DNA of 35,921 nt from NCBI RefSeq assembly GCF_004794465.1, contig NZ_SSDJ01000097.1, forward strand, positions 1-35,921, in the 5' to 3' direction. The stretch is from Microbacterium sp. K24. GTDB taxonomy: Bacteria > Actinomycetota > Actinomycetes > Actinomycetales > Microbacteriaceae. Shown here one piece after another: positions 22,399-30,432 of this stretch (its first letter is position 1; each line of letters starts with the position of its first letter). Under the pieces are notes generated by a model. The model saw only the letters and a list, made by a program, of their open reading frames with translations. It ran no database searches and had not been told where the DNA came from. A program made the translations under genes and the position numbers.

Positions 22399-23087
22399 GC
22401 GAACTCGTTCTCGACGGCGTGACCGTGAGCCGCGGTGCCGGCCCCGTGATCTCCGACGTCTCGCTGCGGGTGAGCGGCGGAGAGGTGCTGGCGCTCGTCG
22501 GTCCGAACGGCGCCGGCAAGACCAGCCTGATCGAATCGGTGTCGGGCGTGACCGCGCACTCCGCCGGGAGCATCTCGCTCGACGGCGAGCCGATCGACAA
22601 GCTGTCGCGGGTCGCCAGAGCGCGGCGCGGGATCGTGCACATCGAGCAGGGGCGCGCGGTGTTCCCCTCGCTCACGGTGCGGGAGAACATCTCGCTGACC
22701 GCGCGCACCGCCGCCGAGCTCGACGCCGCCCTCGCGCAGTTCCCCGAGCTCGAGAAGCGCATCGACTCGCCGACGGCGCTGCTCTCGGGCGGCGAGCAGC
22801 AGATGGTCGTGCTCGCGCGCGCCTTCGCCGCGAAACCCCGCATCCTGCTGATCGACGAGATGTCGCTGGGGCTCGCGCCCGTGGTCTTCCTCCGGTTGAT
22901 GCCGATCGTGCGGTCGATCGCCGAGTCCGGCGTCGGGGTGCTGCTGGTCGAGCAGTTCACCCAGCTCGCCCTGGGCCTCGCCCGCGAGGCCGTCGTCGTC
23001 GCGGGCGGCCGGGTGTCGTTCCAGGGGACGTCCGAGAAGCTGCGCGCCGACCCCGACCTGCTGCACCGCGCCTACCTGGGCGGGTGA
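22395..23087 (+). CDS. ABC importer ATPase, LivF type
   Basis: A 230-residue ATPase with canonical motifs: GPNGAGKT (36-43), LSGGEQ (129-134), and Walker B ILLIDE (149-154), followed by MSLGLAPV as in LivF proteins. The ATG overlaps the upstream stop as ATGA, showing translational coupling. It is the last transporter gene. The HAD phosphatase after it has its own promoter, so the transporter operon probably ends here. Confidence 0.92.
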   Translation: MSELVLDGVTVSRGAGPVISDVSLRVSGGEVLALVGPNGAGKTSLIESVSGVTAHSAGSISLDGEPIDKLSRVARARRGIVHIEQGRAVFPSLTVRENISLTARTAAELDAALAQFPELEKRIDSPTALLSGGEQQMVVLARAFAAKPRILLIDEMSLGLAPVVFLRLMPIVRSIAESGVGVLLVEQFTQLALGLAREAVVVAGGRVSFQGTSEKLRADPDLLHRAYLGG

Positions 23088-23140
23088 CGGCATCCGCCCT
23101 CCCGTCGAGCGGCCCGGCGAGAGCGAGGGGTGCGGGGAGC

Positions 23141-23146
23141 TACCCT
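23141..23146 (+). promoter_or_regulatory. -10 element of a leaderless promoter (HAD gene)
   Basis: TACCCT, then exactly six bases (GAAGGG), then the GTG at 23153. The GAAGGG could also serve as a ribosome site, so the leaderless reading is likely but not certain. Confidence 0.45.
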
Positions 23147-23152
23147 GAAGGG

Positions 23153-23803
23153 GTGACCGAAACGATTCGAACCCGCGCCGTCCTCCTCGACATGGACGGC
23201 ACTCTCGTCGACTCGACAGCAGTGGTCGAGCGACTCTGGCTGGCCTGGGCGGAACCGCACGGCCTCTCCCCGCAGCACGTGCTCAGCGTCGTGCACGGCC
23301 GCCAGGGCCACCAGAGCATGGCCATCATGCTGCCGGAGCGCGATCATGCGATCAACCTCCGCGAGAACGACGCGATGCTCGCGACCGAGACGAGCGACGT
23401 CGACGGCGTGATCGCGATCGCCGGGGCCGGCGATCTGCTCGACGCCCTGGCCGGACACCCGCATGCGATCGTCACCTCGGCGAACGTGGCCTTGATGACC
23501 GCGCGGATGCAGGCGGCCGGACTCGCGGTGCCGGTCTCGGCCGTCACCGCGGAGAACGTCTCGGCATCCAAGCCCGACCCCGAGGGCTTCCTCCTCGGGG
23601 CGAGCCTGCTCGGCATCGACCCCGCCGACTGCGTCGTGTTCGAGGATTCCGGCGCCGGCATCCAGGCGGGTCTCGCCGCCGGGATGCGCGTGATCGGCGT
23701 CGGGAAGCACGCGGCGGCGCACGATCCGACGTATCTCGTCGACGACCTGACGCAGGTCGCGGTCGTGCCGGCCGACGACGGCTTCGATCTCGTCATCGGC
23801 TGA
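23153..23803 (+). CDS. HAD-family sugar phosphatase / phosphoglucomutase-like
   Basis: A 216-residue HAD subfamily IA hydrolase. The nucleophile motif is LLDMDGTLVDS (Asp13, Asp15), motif II TSANVALMTARMQAAG, motif III Lys in SASKPDPEGF, and motif IV FEDSGAGIQAGLAAGM. These features match small sugar phosphatases (YfbT/GPP type) and beta-phosphoglucomutases. I favour phosphatase, because the lysine-rich hinge used by mutases is not obvious. The GTG start gives the standard N-terminus. The gene has a separate promoter and converges on the SDR gene at 23818, so it may not belong to the amine pathway. Confidence 0.87.
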   Translation: MTETIRTRAVLLDMDGTLVDSTAVVERLWLAWAEPHGLSPQHVLSVVHGRQGHQSMAIMLPERDHAINLRENDAMLATETSDVDGVIAIAGAGDLLDALAGHPHAIVTSANVALMTARMQAAGLAVPVSAVTAENVSASKPDPEGFLLGASLLGIDPADCVVFEDSGAGIQAGLAAGMRVIGVGKHAAAHDPTYLVDDLTQVAVVPADDGFDLVIG

Positions 23804-23817
23804 GCAGGACCACTCCC

Positions 23818-24633
23818 CTACATGCCGGCGTGATCGAACGCGATCGTGGGCACATCGACCACGTGCGAGCCGCCGTCGGCGACGATGACCGCGCCCGTGA
23901 TGTACGACGACTCCCCCGACCCGAGGAAGCGCACGACCGACGCGATCTCGGCAGGGCGGGCCGGGCGACGCAGCGGCACATCGGCCGTCACCGTCGCGTA
24001 GGCCTCCTCGCGGGACTCCAGTCCGGCGTGCGTCGCGAACTCGTCCATCTCGTCGTCGGCCATCGGCGTCTGCACCCACCCCGGGCACACCGCGTTCACA
24101 CGCACGCCGTGCCGGCCGTAGTCGCGGGCGAGCGTGCGGGTGAGACCGATGAGGGCGTGCTTGCCGACCGTGTAACCGGCCACCGACGGCCCCGCGAAGA
24201 GCCCGGCGAGTGACGAGACGATCACGATCTGCCCCTTGGACTCGATCAGCGCGGGCAGCGACTCGCGCGCCATGACGAACGCGGTCGTGAGGTTCGCGCG
24301 GATCGCCGCGTCCCAGCTGGCGTCATCGGTGTCGGCGACGGGAGAGAACCCGTGACCGCCCGCGTTCGCGACCAGCACGTCGATGCGGCCGAACGTCGCC
24401 AGCACCTCGGCGACCGCAGCCTTCGCGGAGGCCGTGTCGGCCGCATCGGCGACGACGACGTGCGCCCCGACGGCCCGCTCGACCTCGTGCAGCGGCTCGG
24501 GACGTCGGCCGACGACCACGACATGCGCGCCCTCGGCGGCGTAGCGCTCCGCGATGGCGGCGCCGATTCCCGTGCCGCCGCCGGTGATCACGACGACGCG
24601 TCCGGAGACCGTCGATCCGACTGCGAGTCCCAT
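23818..24633 (-). CDS. Short-chain dehydrogenase (FabG-like)
   Basis: A 271-residue classical SDR. The cofactor motif TGGGTGIG is at 17-24, and VGRRPE after strand 2 suggests NADP(H). The NAG motif reads VANAGGHGF, the catalytic Ser is in IVSSLAG, and Tyr154 and Lys158 are in GYTVGKHAL. The C-terminal YITGAVIVADGG is standard. The ATG at 24633 follows GAAGGAGAAGAC. It lies 71 bases downstream of another SDR gene on the same strand, so the two probably form an operon divergent from the APC permease-MoaF-amidohydrolase genes. The substrate is likely an alcohol or ketone intermediate of that module; this is inference. Confidence 0.87.
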   Translation of the reverse strand: MGLAVGSTVSGRVVVITGGGTGIGAAIAERYAAEGAHVVVVGRRPEPLHEVERAVGAHVVVADAADTASAKAAVAEVLATFGRIDVLVANAGGHGFSPVADTDDASWDAAIRANLTTAFVMARESLPALIESKGQIVIVSSLAGLFAGPSVAGYTVGKHALIGLTRTLARDYGRHGVRVNAVCPGWVQTPMADDEMDEFATHAGLESREEAYATVTADVPLRRPARPAEIASVVRFLGSGESSYITGAVIVADGGSHVVDVPTIAFDHAGM

Positions 24634-24704
24634 GTCTTCTCCTTCAAGGTGGATCGTTGCGTGTGGATGGAGTGTGCGGATGGATGTGTGCGGAGGGACG
24701 CGCG

Positions 24705-25451
24705 CTACGCCGGGAACCCCGAACGGGCGGTGTACCCGAAGTCGCTGAGCAGACTCGTGCCGCTGATCGCCCTGCTGCGCGGCGAGACCAGGTAGACCAC
24801 GTGAGCGGCCACCTCCGCCGCGGTCTGCACGGGAAATCCCGGGTCGTCGAAGGCGGCGGAGCCGAGGTCCCCGCGACTCATCGGCGTGTCGACGATCGAC
24901 GGCGCCACCGCGTTCACCCGCACACCCGTGCCCGCGAGGTCGACCGACAGTGCTCGCCCGAACTGCACCAGCGCCGCCTTCGACGCGCAGTACGGCGCCA
25001 TCCCCGGCGACGCGACGAACGCCGAATCGCTCGCGAGCAGGACGACGGATGCCGCGGCCGCGGCGCGCAGCGCCGGGAGCGCGTGCTTGAGCACGAGGAA
25101 CGCTCCGGTGACGTTCACGGCGAACACGGCGTTCCACGCGGCGAGGTCCGTCTCCTCGATCGCGGTTCCGACCGGGCCCGAGACCCCGGCGCAGCACACG
25201 ACGGCATCGAGTCGGCCCAGCGCCGCGACACCGGTCGCCACCGCCGTCCGCACCTGCTGCTCGTCGGTCACGTCCGCGACGAGGACCAGCGCGTCGCGGC
25301 ATCCGTCCGCCGTCTCGGCGAGGGCCGCGGCGTCACGGTCCAGGAGCGCCACGCGCACGCCCTCTGCGGCGAGCGCGAGAGCCGTGGCGCGGCCGATCCC
25401 GCTCGCCGCTCCGGTGATGAGGGCGGTCGTCCCCTCCAGCTGCAGATCCAT
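24705..25451 (-). CDS. Short-chain dehydrogenase, paired with the preceding SDR
   Basis: A 248-residue classical SDR: TGAASGIG (13-20), LLDRDA after strand 2 (Asp, so probably NAD(H)), VCCAG in place of NNAG, Ser141/143, and Tyr154 with Lys158 in PYCASKAAL. The ATG at 25451 follows CGAAGGACGAC; a longer reading would need a start with no ribosome site. It is the first gene of the two-SDR unit, and its promoter lies in the 246-base gap shared with the APC permease. The two SDRs may oxidise successive alcohols of one pathway. Confidence 0.86.
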   Translation of the reverse strand: MDLQLEGTTALITGAASGIGRATALALAAEGVRVALLDRDAAALAETADGCRDALVLVADVTDEQQVRTAVATGVAALGRLDAVVCCAGVSGPVGTAIEETDLAAWNAVFAVNVTGAFLVLKHALPALRAAAAASVVLLASDSAFVASPGMAPYCASKAALVQFGRALSVDLAGTGVRVNAVAPSIVDTPMSRGDLGSAAFDDPGFPVQTAAEVAAHVVYLVSPRSRAISGTSLLSDFGYTARSGFPA

Positions 25452-25697
25452 GTCGTCCTTCGGAGCGCCGCCGGGCACGAGGGTCCGTGCCGGTGAGGAC
25501 GGCGGTGTCGTCCTGGTCATCCTGCTCCCCCTCTGCCGGGTCGCGACCGACGACCGTCGGGGTGTGCACGCTCGCACCATCGTCTTTCGCTCAGGGTCAA
25601 GTGCGAGCGCGACCGCGCGAGCAGACTCGCTCTATCGACGATTCCCCTCGTCGTCGGTGGCCGTGCGAGCACGGCCGTCCCTAGCAAAGGAGCCGAT
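25452..25697. promoter_or_regulatory. Divergent intergenic region (SDR pair / APC permease)
   Basis: This is the longest gene-free stretch, 246 bases. It must hold promoters for both directions. On the minus strand a TTGACC near 25600 could be a -35 for the SDR pair, but no good -10 follows. On the plus strand CTCTATCGA near 25630 is a possible -10 for the permease. Apart from the hairpin at 25659 and the AAAGGA ribosome site at 25686, I see no clear operator. Confidence 0.35.
25659..25676 (+). other. Hairpin in the leader of the APC permease gene
   Basis: GGCCGTG-CGAG-CACGGCC is a perfect 7-bp stem with a four-base loop, ending nine bases before the AAAGGA ribosome site. There is no U tract, so it is not a terminator. 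It may stabilise the mRNA 5' end or limit translation. Confidence 0.45.
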
Positions 25698-27152
25698 GTG
25701 GCCGACCCGACCTCTGCGTCCTCGACGCAGACCCGCACCACCCTCCGACCCGGCGCCCTCGGCGTGGCGGGCATCGTCTTCCTCGTGCTCGCCGCGGTCG
25801 CCCCGCTGACCGGGATCGTCGTCGTCGCCTCGCTCGCGATCGCGCTGGGCAACGGCGGGGGCACGCCGATGTCGTTCTTCCTGGTCGCGGTGATCCTGCT
25901 GCTCTTCGCGATCGGCTACGCGCAGATGTCGAAGCAGCTCGTCAACGCGGGCGGCTTCTACGCGTTCGTCGTGAAGGGTCTCGGTCGCACCGGCGGGCTC
26001 ATCGCCGGCCTCATCGCGACGCTCGGCTACAACTTCTTCGTCGTCGGCACGATCGGCACCAGCGGCTTCTTCATGCAGAACATCATCCGCGACCTCACCG
26101 GACTCGACGTGCACTGGCTGATCTGGGGCCTGCTCTCGATCGTGGTGTGCTTCGTGCTGGCACGGGTCGGCGTCGATTTCAGCTCGAAGGTGCTCGGCGT
26201 CTGCCTGGTGCTCGAGGTGCTGATGCTCGTCGTCTTCGACATCTCTGTGCTGGTGCAGACCGGGTACGACCTGGGGGCCTTCAGCCCGGAGGCGGTGTTC
26301 TCGGGTTCGCTGCCGATCGGTCTGCTGCTCGCCGCGACCGGGTTCCTCGGCTTCGAGGCGACGGCGCTGTTCAGCGAGGAGGCGAAGCAGCCTCTGCGCA
26401 CGATCCCCCGGGCCACGTACACCTCGATCATCGCGATCGGCGTGATCCTCGGTGTCACGACCTGGGCCGTGGTGAGCGCCACCGGGGTCGCGCAGGCGCA
26501 GGCGACCGCGCTCGAGCACCTGCCGACCGGCGACCTCATCTTCTCGATCTCCCAGCAGTACCTCGGCGGTCCGCTCACGACCGTGATGATGGTGCTGCTC
26601 CTGGTGAGCCTGTTCGCGGCGATGCTGGCGTTCCACAACTCGGCCACGCGCTACCTCTACTCGCTCGGACGGGCACGGATCCTGCCGCACGCGCTCTCCC
26701 GCACCCGCGCGAACGGAGCCCCGCAGCTCGCCGGCATCGTGCAGGCGTCGTTCTCCGCCGTCGTCGCGATCGTCTTCGCCCTCGCCGGCGCGGACCCCAT
26801 CCTCACGCTGGTCCCCGCGATGCTCGGCTTCGGCACGTTGAGCGTGCTGATCCTGCAGGGCCTCGCCGCGATCTCGATCGTGGTGTACTTCCGTCGTGCC
26901 GGGGATCCGCGCTGGTGGAGCACCTTCATCGCCCCCGGCATCGGCTTCCTCGGCATCGCGACGATCTCGGTGCTCGCCGTCGTCAACTTCAACATCGTCG
27001 CCGGATCCGAAGAGCTCGCGATCCGCCTCATGCCGCTGCTGCTCGTCGTCGCCCTCATCGGCGGCATCGTGTACGGCGTGTACCTGAAGCGCTCGAAGCC
27101 CGCCGTCTACGACGGCCTCGCCACCGACCTGGAGAAGTTCAGCACTCGCTGA
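25698..27152 (+). CDS. APC-family amino acid/amine permease
   Basis: A 484-residue membrane protein with about twelve helices. Family landmarks are the first helix VLAAVAPLTGIVVV, the discontinuous-helix region GGFYAFVVKGLGR, and ATGFLGFEATALFSEEAKQPLRTIPRA in the middle. APC permeases import amino acids or amines with protons or by exchange. The GTG start follows AAAGGAGCC. The MoaF gene is 60 bases downstream and then an amidohydrolase gene with one base between, so the three form an operon. Close relatives in other actinobacteria often neighbour amine-oxidation genes, so an amine substrate is likely but unproven. Confidence 0.88.
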   Translation: MADPTSASSTQTRTTLRPGALGVAGIVFLVLAAVAPLTGIVVVASLAIALGNGGGTPMSFFLVAVILLLFAIGYAQMSKQLVNAGGFYAFVVKGLGRTGGLIAGLIATLGYNFFVVGTIGTSGFFMQNIIRDLTGLDVHWLIWGLLSIVVCFVLARVGVDFSSKVLGVCLVLEVLMLVVFDISVLVQTGYDLGAFSPEAVFSGSLPIGLLLAATGFLGFEATALFSEEAKQPLRTIPRATYTSIIAIGVILGVTTWAVVSATGVAQAQATALEHLPTGDLIFSISQQYLGGPLTTVMMVLLLVSLFAAMLAFHNSATRYLYSLGRARILPHALSRTRANGAPQLAGIVQASFSAVVAIVFALAGADPILTLVPAMLGFGTLSVLILQGLAAISIVVYFRRAGDPRWWSTFIAPGIGFLGIATISVLAVVNFNIVAGSEELAIRLMPLLLVVALIGGIVYGVYLKRSKPAVYDGLATDLEKFSTR

Positions 27153-27163
27153 CCTTCCCCCGA

Positions 27164-27196
27164 CACCCCGTCTCCACCCCGCCTCCACCCCGTCTC
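27164..27196. repeat. Three 11-bp tandem repeats before the second MoaF gene
   Basis: CACCCCGTCTC, CACCCCGCCTC and CACCCCGTCTC in a row; the middle copy has one C for T. They fill most of the 60-base gap between the APC permease and MoaF genes, just before the AAAGGA ribosome site. Whether they matter for regulation or are slipped-strand expansions is unknown. Confidence 0.75.
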
Positions 27197-27212
27197 CGAG
27201 CAAAGGAACGCA

Positions 27213-28052
27213 ATGACCACGCTGAATCCCGCCGACACCTCGACCTGGCTGCCGCTGGAGGGCCTGGCTCCCGGCTTCGACGCGAACAAGGCGCCGCACA
27301 GCACCGCGCTCAGCGGTCGCGAGATCACCGTGGTCGATGCCCGCGGCACCCGCATCGTGCACCGGTTCGACGACACGACCGTCGCGTGGGACTACCGGCC
27401 CGGCGCCGAGGATCCGACCGAGGCTGCGGCCGACACCGACGACTACGAGGCCTTCGAGGTCGACGACGACCTGTTCTTCGTGCAGTTCCACCACCGGTAC
27501 CTGCCGAACGAAGCCGTCTCGCTGGTGCTCGACCTTCGCCAGGGTCGCGCACTCGCGGTGATCTCCGTGATCCTGCCCGCGCCCGAGAAGGGGCGCACCC
27601 GGGTGCAGCACGTGTTCGCACCCGGCGTCATCGAGGGCGCCGAGGTGTCGGGTGCCGAGGCCGCACCGACGACGACCCTCATCGGACGCCGCGTCGAGTG
27701 GATCTACAGCACCGAGCACGCCTACGAGCACGTCTACCTGTCGCCGCGCTGGTACTCCTGGCAGTGCCTCGCCGGCCCGGAGCGCGGTCTCGCCGACACC
27801 GACGAGAACAGCGTGTGGGAGATCCGCCCCGGCATCTACATCTTCGCCTGGCGCGAGAAGGTCATCCCCTGCGCCTCGGTCACGATCGCCGATCACCGCG
27901 ACGTCAACGCGATCCGCTCGCACGGCGTGCTGTTCGGCCTCGACGAGTCGGGCGAGGTGCCGACGCACTTCACCTTCGGCGCACACGGCCGGCTGCTGTC
28001 GACCACGCTGCACACGCCGGAGCTCGAGCCGGCGACCTTCGGGGACGCCTGA
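27213..28052 (+). CDS. MoaF-domain protein, copy 2
   Basis: A 279-residue MoaF paralogue of the 17289 gene. The barrel half has VAWDYR and DDYEAFEVDDDLFFV. The signature reads TEHAYEHVYLSPRWYSWQCL (residues 167-186), so the same EH-YEHVY-S-R-Y-WQCL-G pattern is kept, as are the later W--RPGIYIFAWRE--IPCASV and FGLDESGE regions. Overall identity appears moderate, so this is an old duplication or separate acquisition, not a recent copy. The ATG follows GAGCAAAGGAACGCA. It is co-transcribed with an APC permease before it and an amidohydrolase one base after it, which ties MoaF to a hydrolysable amide or cyclic amine compound. Confidence 0.85.
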   Translation: MTTLNPADTSTWLPLEGLAPGFDANKAPHSTALSGREITVVDARGTRIVHRFDDTTVAWDYRPGAEDPTEAAADTDDYEAFEVDDDLFFVQFHHRYLPNEAVSLVLDLRQGRALAVISVILPAPEKGRTRVQHVFAPGVIEGAEVSGAEAAPTTTLIGRRVEWIYSTEHAYEHVYLSPRWYSWQCLAGPERGLADTDENSVWEIRPGIYIFAWREKVIPCASVTIADHRDVNAIRSHGVLFGLDESGEVPTHFTFGAHGRLLSTTLHTPELEPATFGDA

Positions 28053-28053
28053 G

Positions 28054-29697
28054 ATGGCGGCGCCCGCCGACCTCATCGTCACCGCTTCCGTGATCCGCAC
28101 CGCCGACCGGACGAATCCGGTCGTCGAGGCCTTCGCCGTGCGCGACGGGCGGGTCCTCGCCGTCGGGTCGCGGGCGGAGGTCGCGGCGCTCGGCGGTCCG
28201 GACACCCGGACGCTCGAGGTCGGCGACGCCGCCGTCTACCCCGGTTTCGTCGATGTGCACAACCATCACGCGCTCGCCGGACGCACCGAGCTGTTCGAGC
28301 TCTCGCTGCCCCCGTCGCTGTCGCTCGACGAGATCCTGGACCGCGTCCGCGAGAAGGCGGAGGGGCTGCCGGAGGACGCCTGGATCATCGGGGGCGTCGT
28401 GGCGACCACGCTCCTGCCGAGCCTGGCGAACACGGCCGCGCGACTCCGGCTCGACGACGCCGCCGGCGGACGGCCGGTGGTGATCGTGGAGGACTCGCGC
28501 CACAACCGCTGGGCGAACACCCGCGCGCTGGAGCTCGCCGGCATCACCGTCGACAGCATCCCCTCCTCCGGCGTCACGATCCTCGACCCGGACGACGGCA
28601 CGCCGACGGGCGTGCTGCTGGAAGCCGCCGGCATCCCCGTGCAGGAGGCGTACGACCGCACCGGCGGGCTCACGTCCGCCCAGCACGTCGCCGCGTCGCG
28701 GCGCGGGGTGGAGCTGCTCAACTCGTTCGGCATCACCGCCTTCCAGGACGCCGGGGTCTCGGTCGAGATCCTCGACGCCCTGGCGACGCTCGACCGCGCC
28801 GACGAACTGCAGGCCTGGGTGGTGTCGTCGCTGCTCATCAACGACGAGATCTTCGGATTCGATCCGATCGGCGAGCCGCTCATCGCCCGCGGCGAGGAGT
28901 TCCGCACGGCGCACCATCGCCCGGACTTCGTGAAGATCTTCCTCGACGGCGTCCCGCCGTCGAGGACCGCGTCGTTCCTGGAGCCGTACCTGGCGGATGC
29001 CGCGCACGGCGCGCACTTCCACGGCGAGACCACGATGACCTTCGACGAGCTGCACGGATGGCTGCGCACGGTCGCCGAGCGCGGTCTCGGAGCCAAGGTG
29101 CACTGCACCGGCGACGGGTCGGCACGGCTGGTGCTGGATGTCGCCGAGAAGCTGCGCGCCGAGGGATTCTCGACCCCGATCCAGATCGCGCACGGGCAGT
29201 TCCTCGCCGAGTCCGACATCCCCCGGCTGCAGGCGCTCGATGTCTCCGCCGACATCTCGCCCTTCATCTGGTTCCCGGGCGTCATCCCCCAGGCCCTCGC
29301 CGAGGTGCTCGGCGAGCGTGCGGAGCACTCGCAGCCCAACCGCGCCCTCCTCGACGCCGGCGCCCTGGTGGCCGGCGGCTCCGACTGGCCGGTGAGCGAG
29401 TCCCCGAACACGCTCGAGGGCCTGCAGGGGCTCGTCACGCGCGCCGACCCGCTCGGCCGCGCGCCCGGCGTGCTGTGGCCGGAGCAGGCCATCACCGCCG
29501 AGGAGGCGCTCGAGGTCTTCACCATCAACGCGGCGACCGCGATGGGGCTCGGCGCGGAGACGGGTTCGCTGACGCCCGGCAAGTCCGCCGATTTCGTCGT
29601 GCTCGCGCGTGATGCGATCGCCGGTCCCGCGGAGGAGATCGTGCACACCGAGGTGGTCGCGACGTGGTTCGCCGGCCGCCCCGTGTACACCCGCTGA
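28054..29697 (+). CDS. Amidohydrolase family 3 protein (YtcJ-like)
   Basis: A 547-residue metal-dependent hydrolase. The first metal-binding HxH is His69/His71 in GFVDVHNHH, Lys294 in FVKIFLDG fits the bridging lysine, His350 (KVHCTGDG) and His380 (QIAHGQF) are further ligands, and Asp444 in GGSDWPVS is the catalytic acid. The C-terminal GSLTPGKSADFVVL closes the small beta-domain. YtcJ-like enzymes hydrolyse amides, formamides or related C-N bonds, but most substrates are unknown. The ATG at 28054 is one base after the MoaF stop, so translation is coupled. It is the catalytic partner in the second MoaF module. Confidence 0.9.
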   Translation: MAAPADLIVTASVIRTADRTNPVVEAFAVRDGRVLAVGSRAEVAALGGPDTRTLEVGDAAVYPGFVDVHNHHALAGRTELFELSLPPSLSLDEILDRVREKAEGLPEDAWIIGGVVATTLLPSLANTAARLRLDDAAGGRPVVIVEDSRHNRWANTRALELAGITVDSIPSSGVTILDPDDGTPTGVLLEAAGIPVQEAYDRTGGLTSAQHVAASRRGVELLNSFGITAFQDAGVSVEILDALATLDRADELQAWVVSSLLINDEIFGFDPIGEPLIARGEEFRTAHHRPDFVKIFLDGVPPSRTASFLEPYLADAAHGAHFHGETTMTFDELHGWLRTVAERGLGAKVHCTGDGSARLVLDVAEKLRAEGFSTPIQIAHGQFLAESDIPRLQALDVSADISPFIWFPGVIPQALAEVLGERAEHSQPNRALLDAGALVAGGSDWPVSESPNTLEGLQGLVTRADPLGRAPGVLWPEQAITAEEALEVFTINAATAMGLGAETGSLTPGKSADFVVLARDAIAGPAEEIVHTEVVATWFAGRPVYTR

Positions 29698-29713
29698 GCG
29701 CGTCGCCCACGGA

Positions 29714-29719
29714 TACGAT
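29714..29719 (+). promoter_or_regulatory. -10 element of a leaderless promoter (DUF202-FGE operon)
   Basis: TACGAT, exactly six bases (GAAACG), then the ATG at 29726, with no ribosome site. Confidence 0.5.
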
Positions 29720-29725
29720 GAAACG

Positions 29726-30082
29726 ATGCGACGTTTCCCTGCTTCCGTGTACGGCGTCGGCGAGGAGCCTGATCCGCGCTTCTCGCTGGCGAACGAGCGG
29801 ACCTTCCTCGCGTGGACGCGCACGGCGCTCGCCCTGATCGCCGGCGGCGTCGCGCTCGAGGTGCTGGGACTCGACCTGCACCCCGGTCTGCGTCTCGCCG
29901 CATCGATGCTGCTGATGATCGCCGGCACGGCCGTCGCGCCGCTCGCCTGGTGGGAGTGGATGCGCGCCGAGCGGGCGCTGCGACAGTCGAAGCCCCTGCC
30001 CGGGGCGTTCTCGGCCGTGCTGCTCGCGATCGTCGTCGTGGCGGTCGGGGGGCTCGTCATCGCCGGCGTGCTGTGGCGATGA
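29726..30082 (+). CDS. DUF202 (YidH-like) membrane protein 1
   Basis: A 118-residue protein with three predicted helices. The N-terminal RFSLANERTFLAWTRTALALIAGGVAL is the DUF202/YidH hallmark. The helices are followed by short basic loops (ERALRQSK). No function is known for the family; members often occur in pairs. It overlaps a second DUF202 gene by ATGA and begins a three-gene operon ending in a formylglycine-generating enzyme. The ATG is probably read from a leaderless mRNA. Confidence 0.85.
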   Translation: MRRFPASVYGVGEEPDPRFSLANERTFLAWTRTALALIAGGVALEVLGLDLHPGLRLAASMLLMIAGTAVAPLAWWEWMRAERALRQSKPLPGAFSAVLLAIVVVAVGGLVIAGVLWR

Positions 30083-30432
30083 CCGATCGCGCGCTCTTCG
30101 ACCCCGGGTTGCAGCCCGAGCGCACCGAGCTGGCCTGGCGGCGCACCGCCCTCGCCGTCGCCATCGGGTCGCTGCTGTCGTTGCGCGTCCTTCCGCTCGC
30201 GCTGCCCCCGTCGGCCGAGGCCTGGGGGTTCGCGCCCGGGCTTCTCGGTCTCCTGGCGGCATGCGGCCTGTGGCTCGCCGCGCGTCGCCGCCAGCTCCGG
30301 GTGAGCGCGGTCCTGACCGGCGCGTCGCACGGCGAGGCTCCCGGCGGCGGCCTGCTGGCCGCCCTCACGGCGCTGGGCACCGGGTTCGGCGTGATCGCCG
30401 TCGTCTTCGTGCTGGTCTCGGTGCTGTCGTGA
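30079..30432 (+). CDS. DUF202-like membrane protein 2
   Basis: A 117-residue three-helix membrane protein: FDPGLQPERTELAWRRTALAVAIGSLL at the start (DUF202 pattern), then two more helices and an RRRQLRV basic loop between. It is a distant partner of the preceding protein. The start overlaps the previous stop (ATGA), and its own stop overlaps the GTG of the FGE gene (GTGA), so all three are translated as a unit. Confidence 0.8.
   Translation: MTDRALFDPGLQPERTELAWRRTALAVAIGSLLSLRVLPLALPPSAEAWGFAPGLLGLLAACGLWLAARRRQLRVSAVLTGASHGEAPGGGLLAALTALGTGFGVIAVVFVLVSVLS

Noticed and set aside
25632..28205. An 857-codon open frame on the minus strand opposite the APC permease and MoaF genes
   Set aside because: It is low in complexity (His, Asp, Glu, Arg rich) and spans two clear genes and an intergenic region, so it is a GC artefact.
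27970..30330. A 786-codon antisense frame opposite the amidohydrolase and DUF202 genes
   Set aside because: It crosses four clear genes and has no domain.
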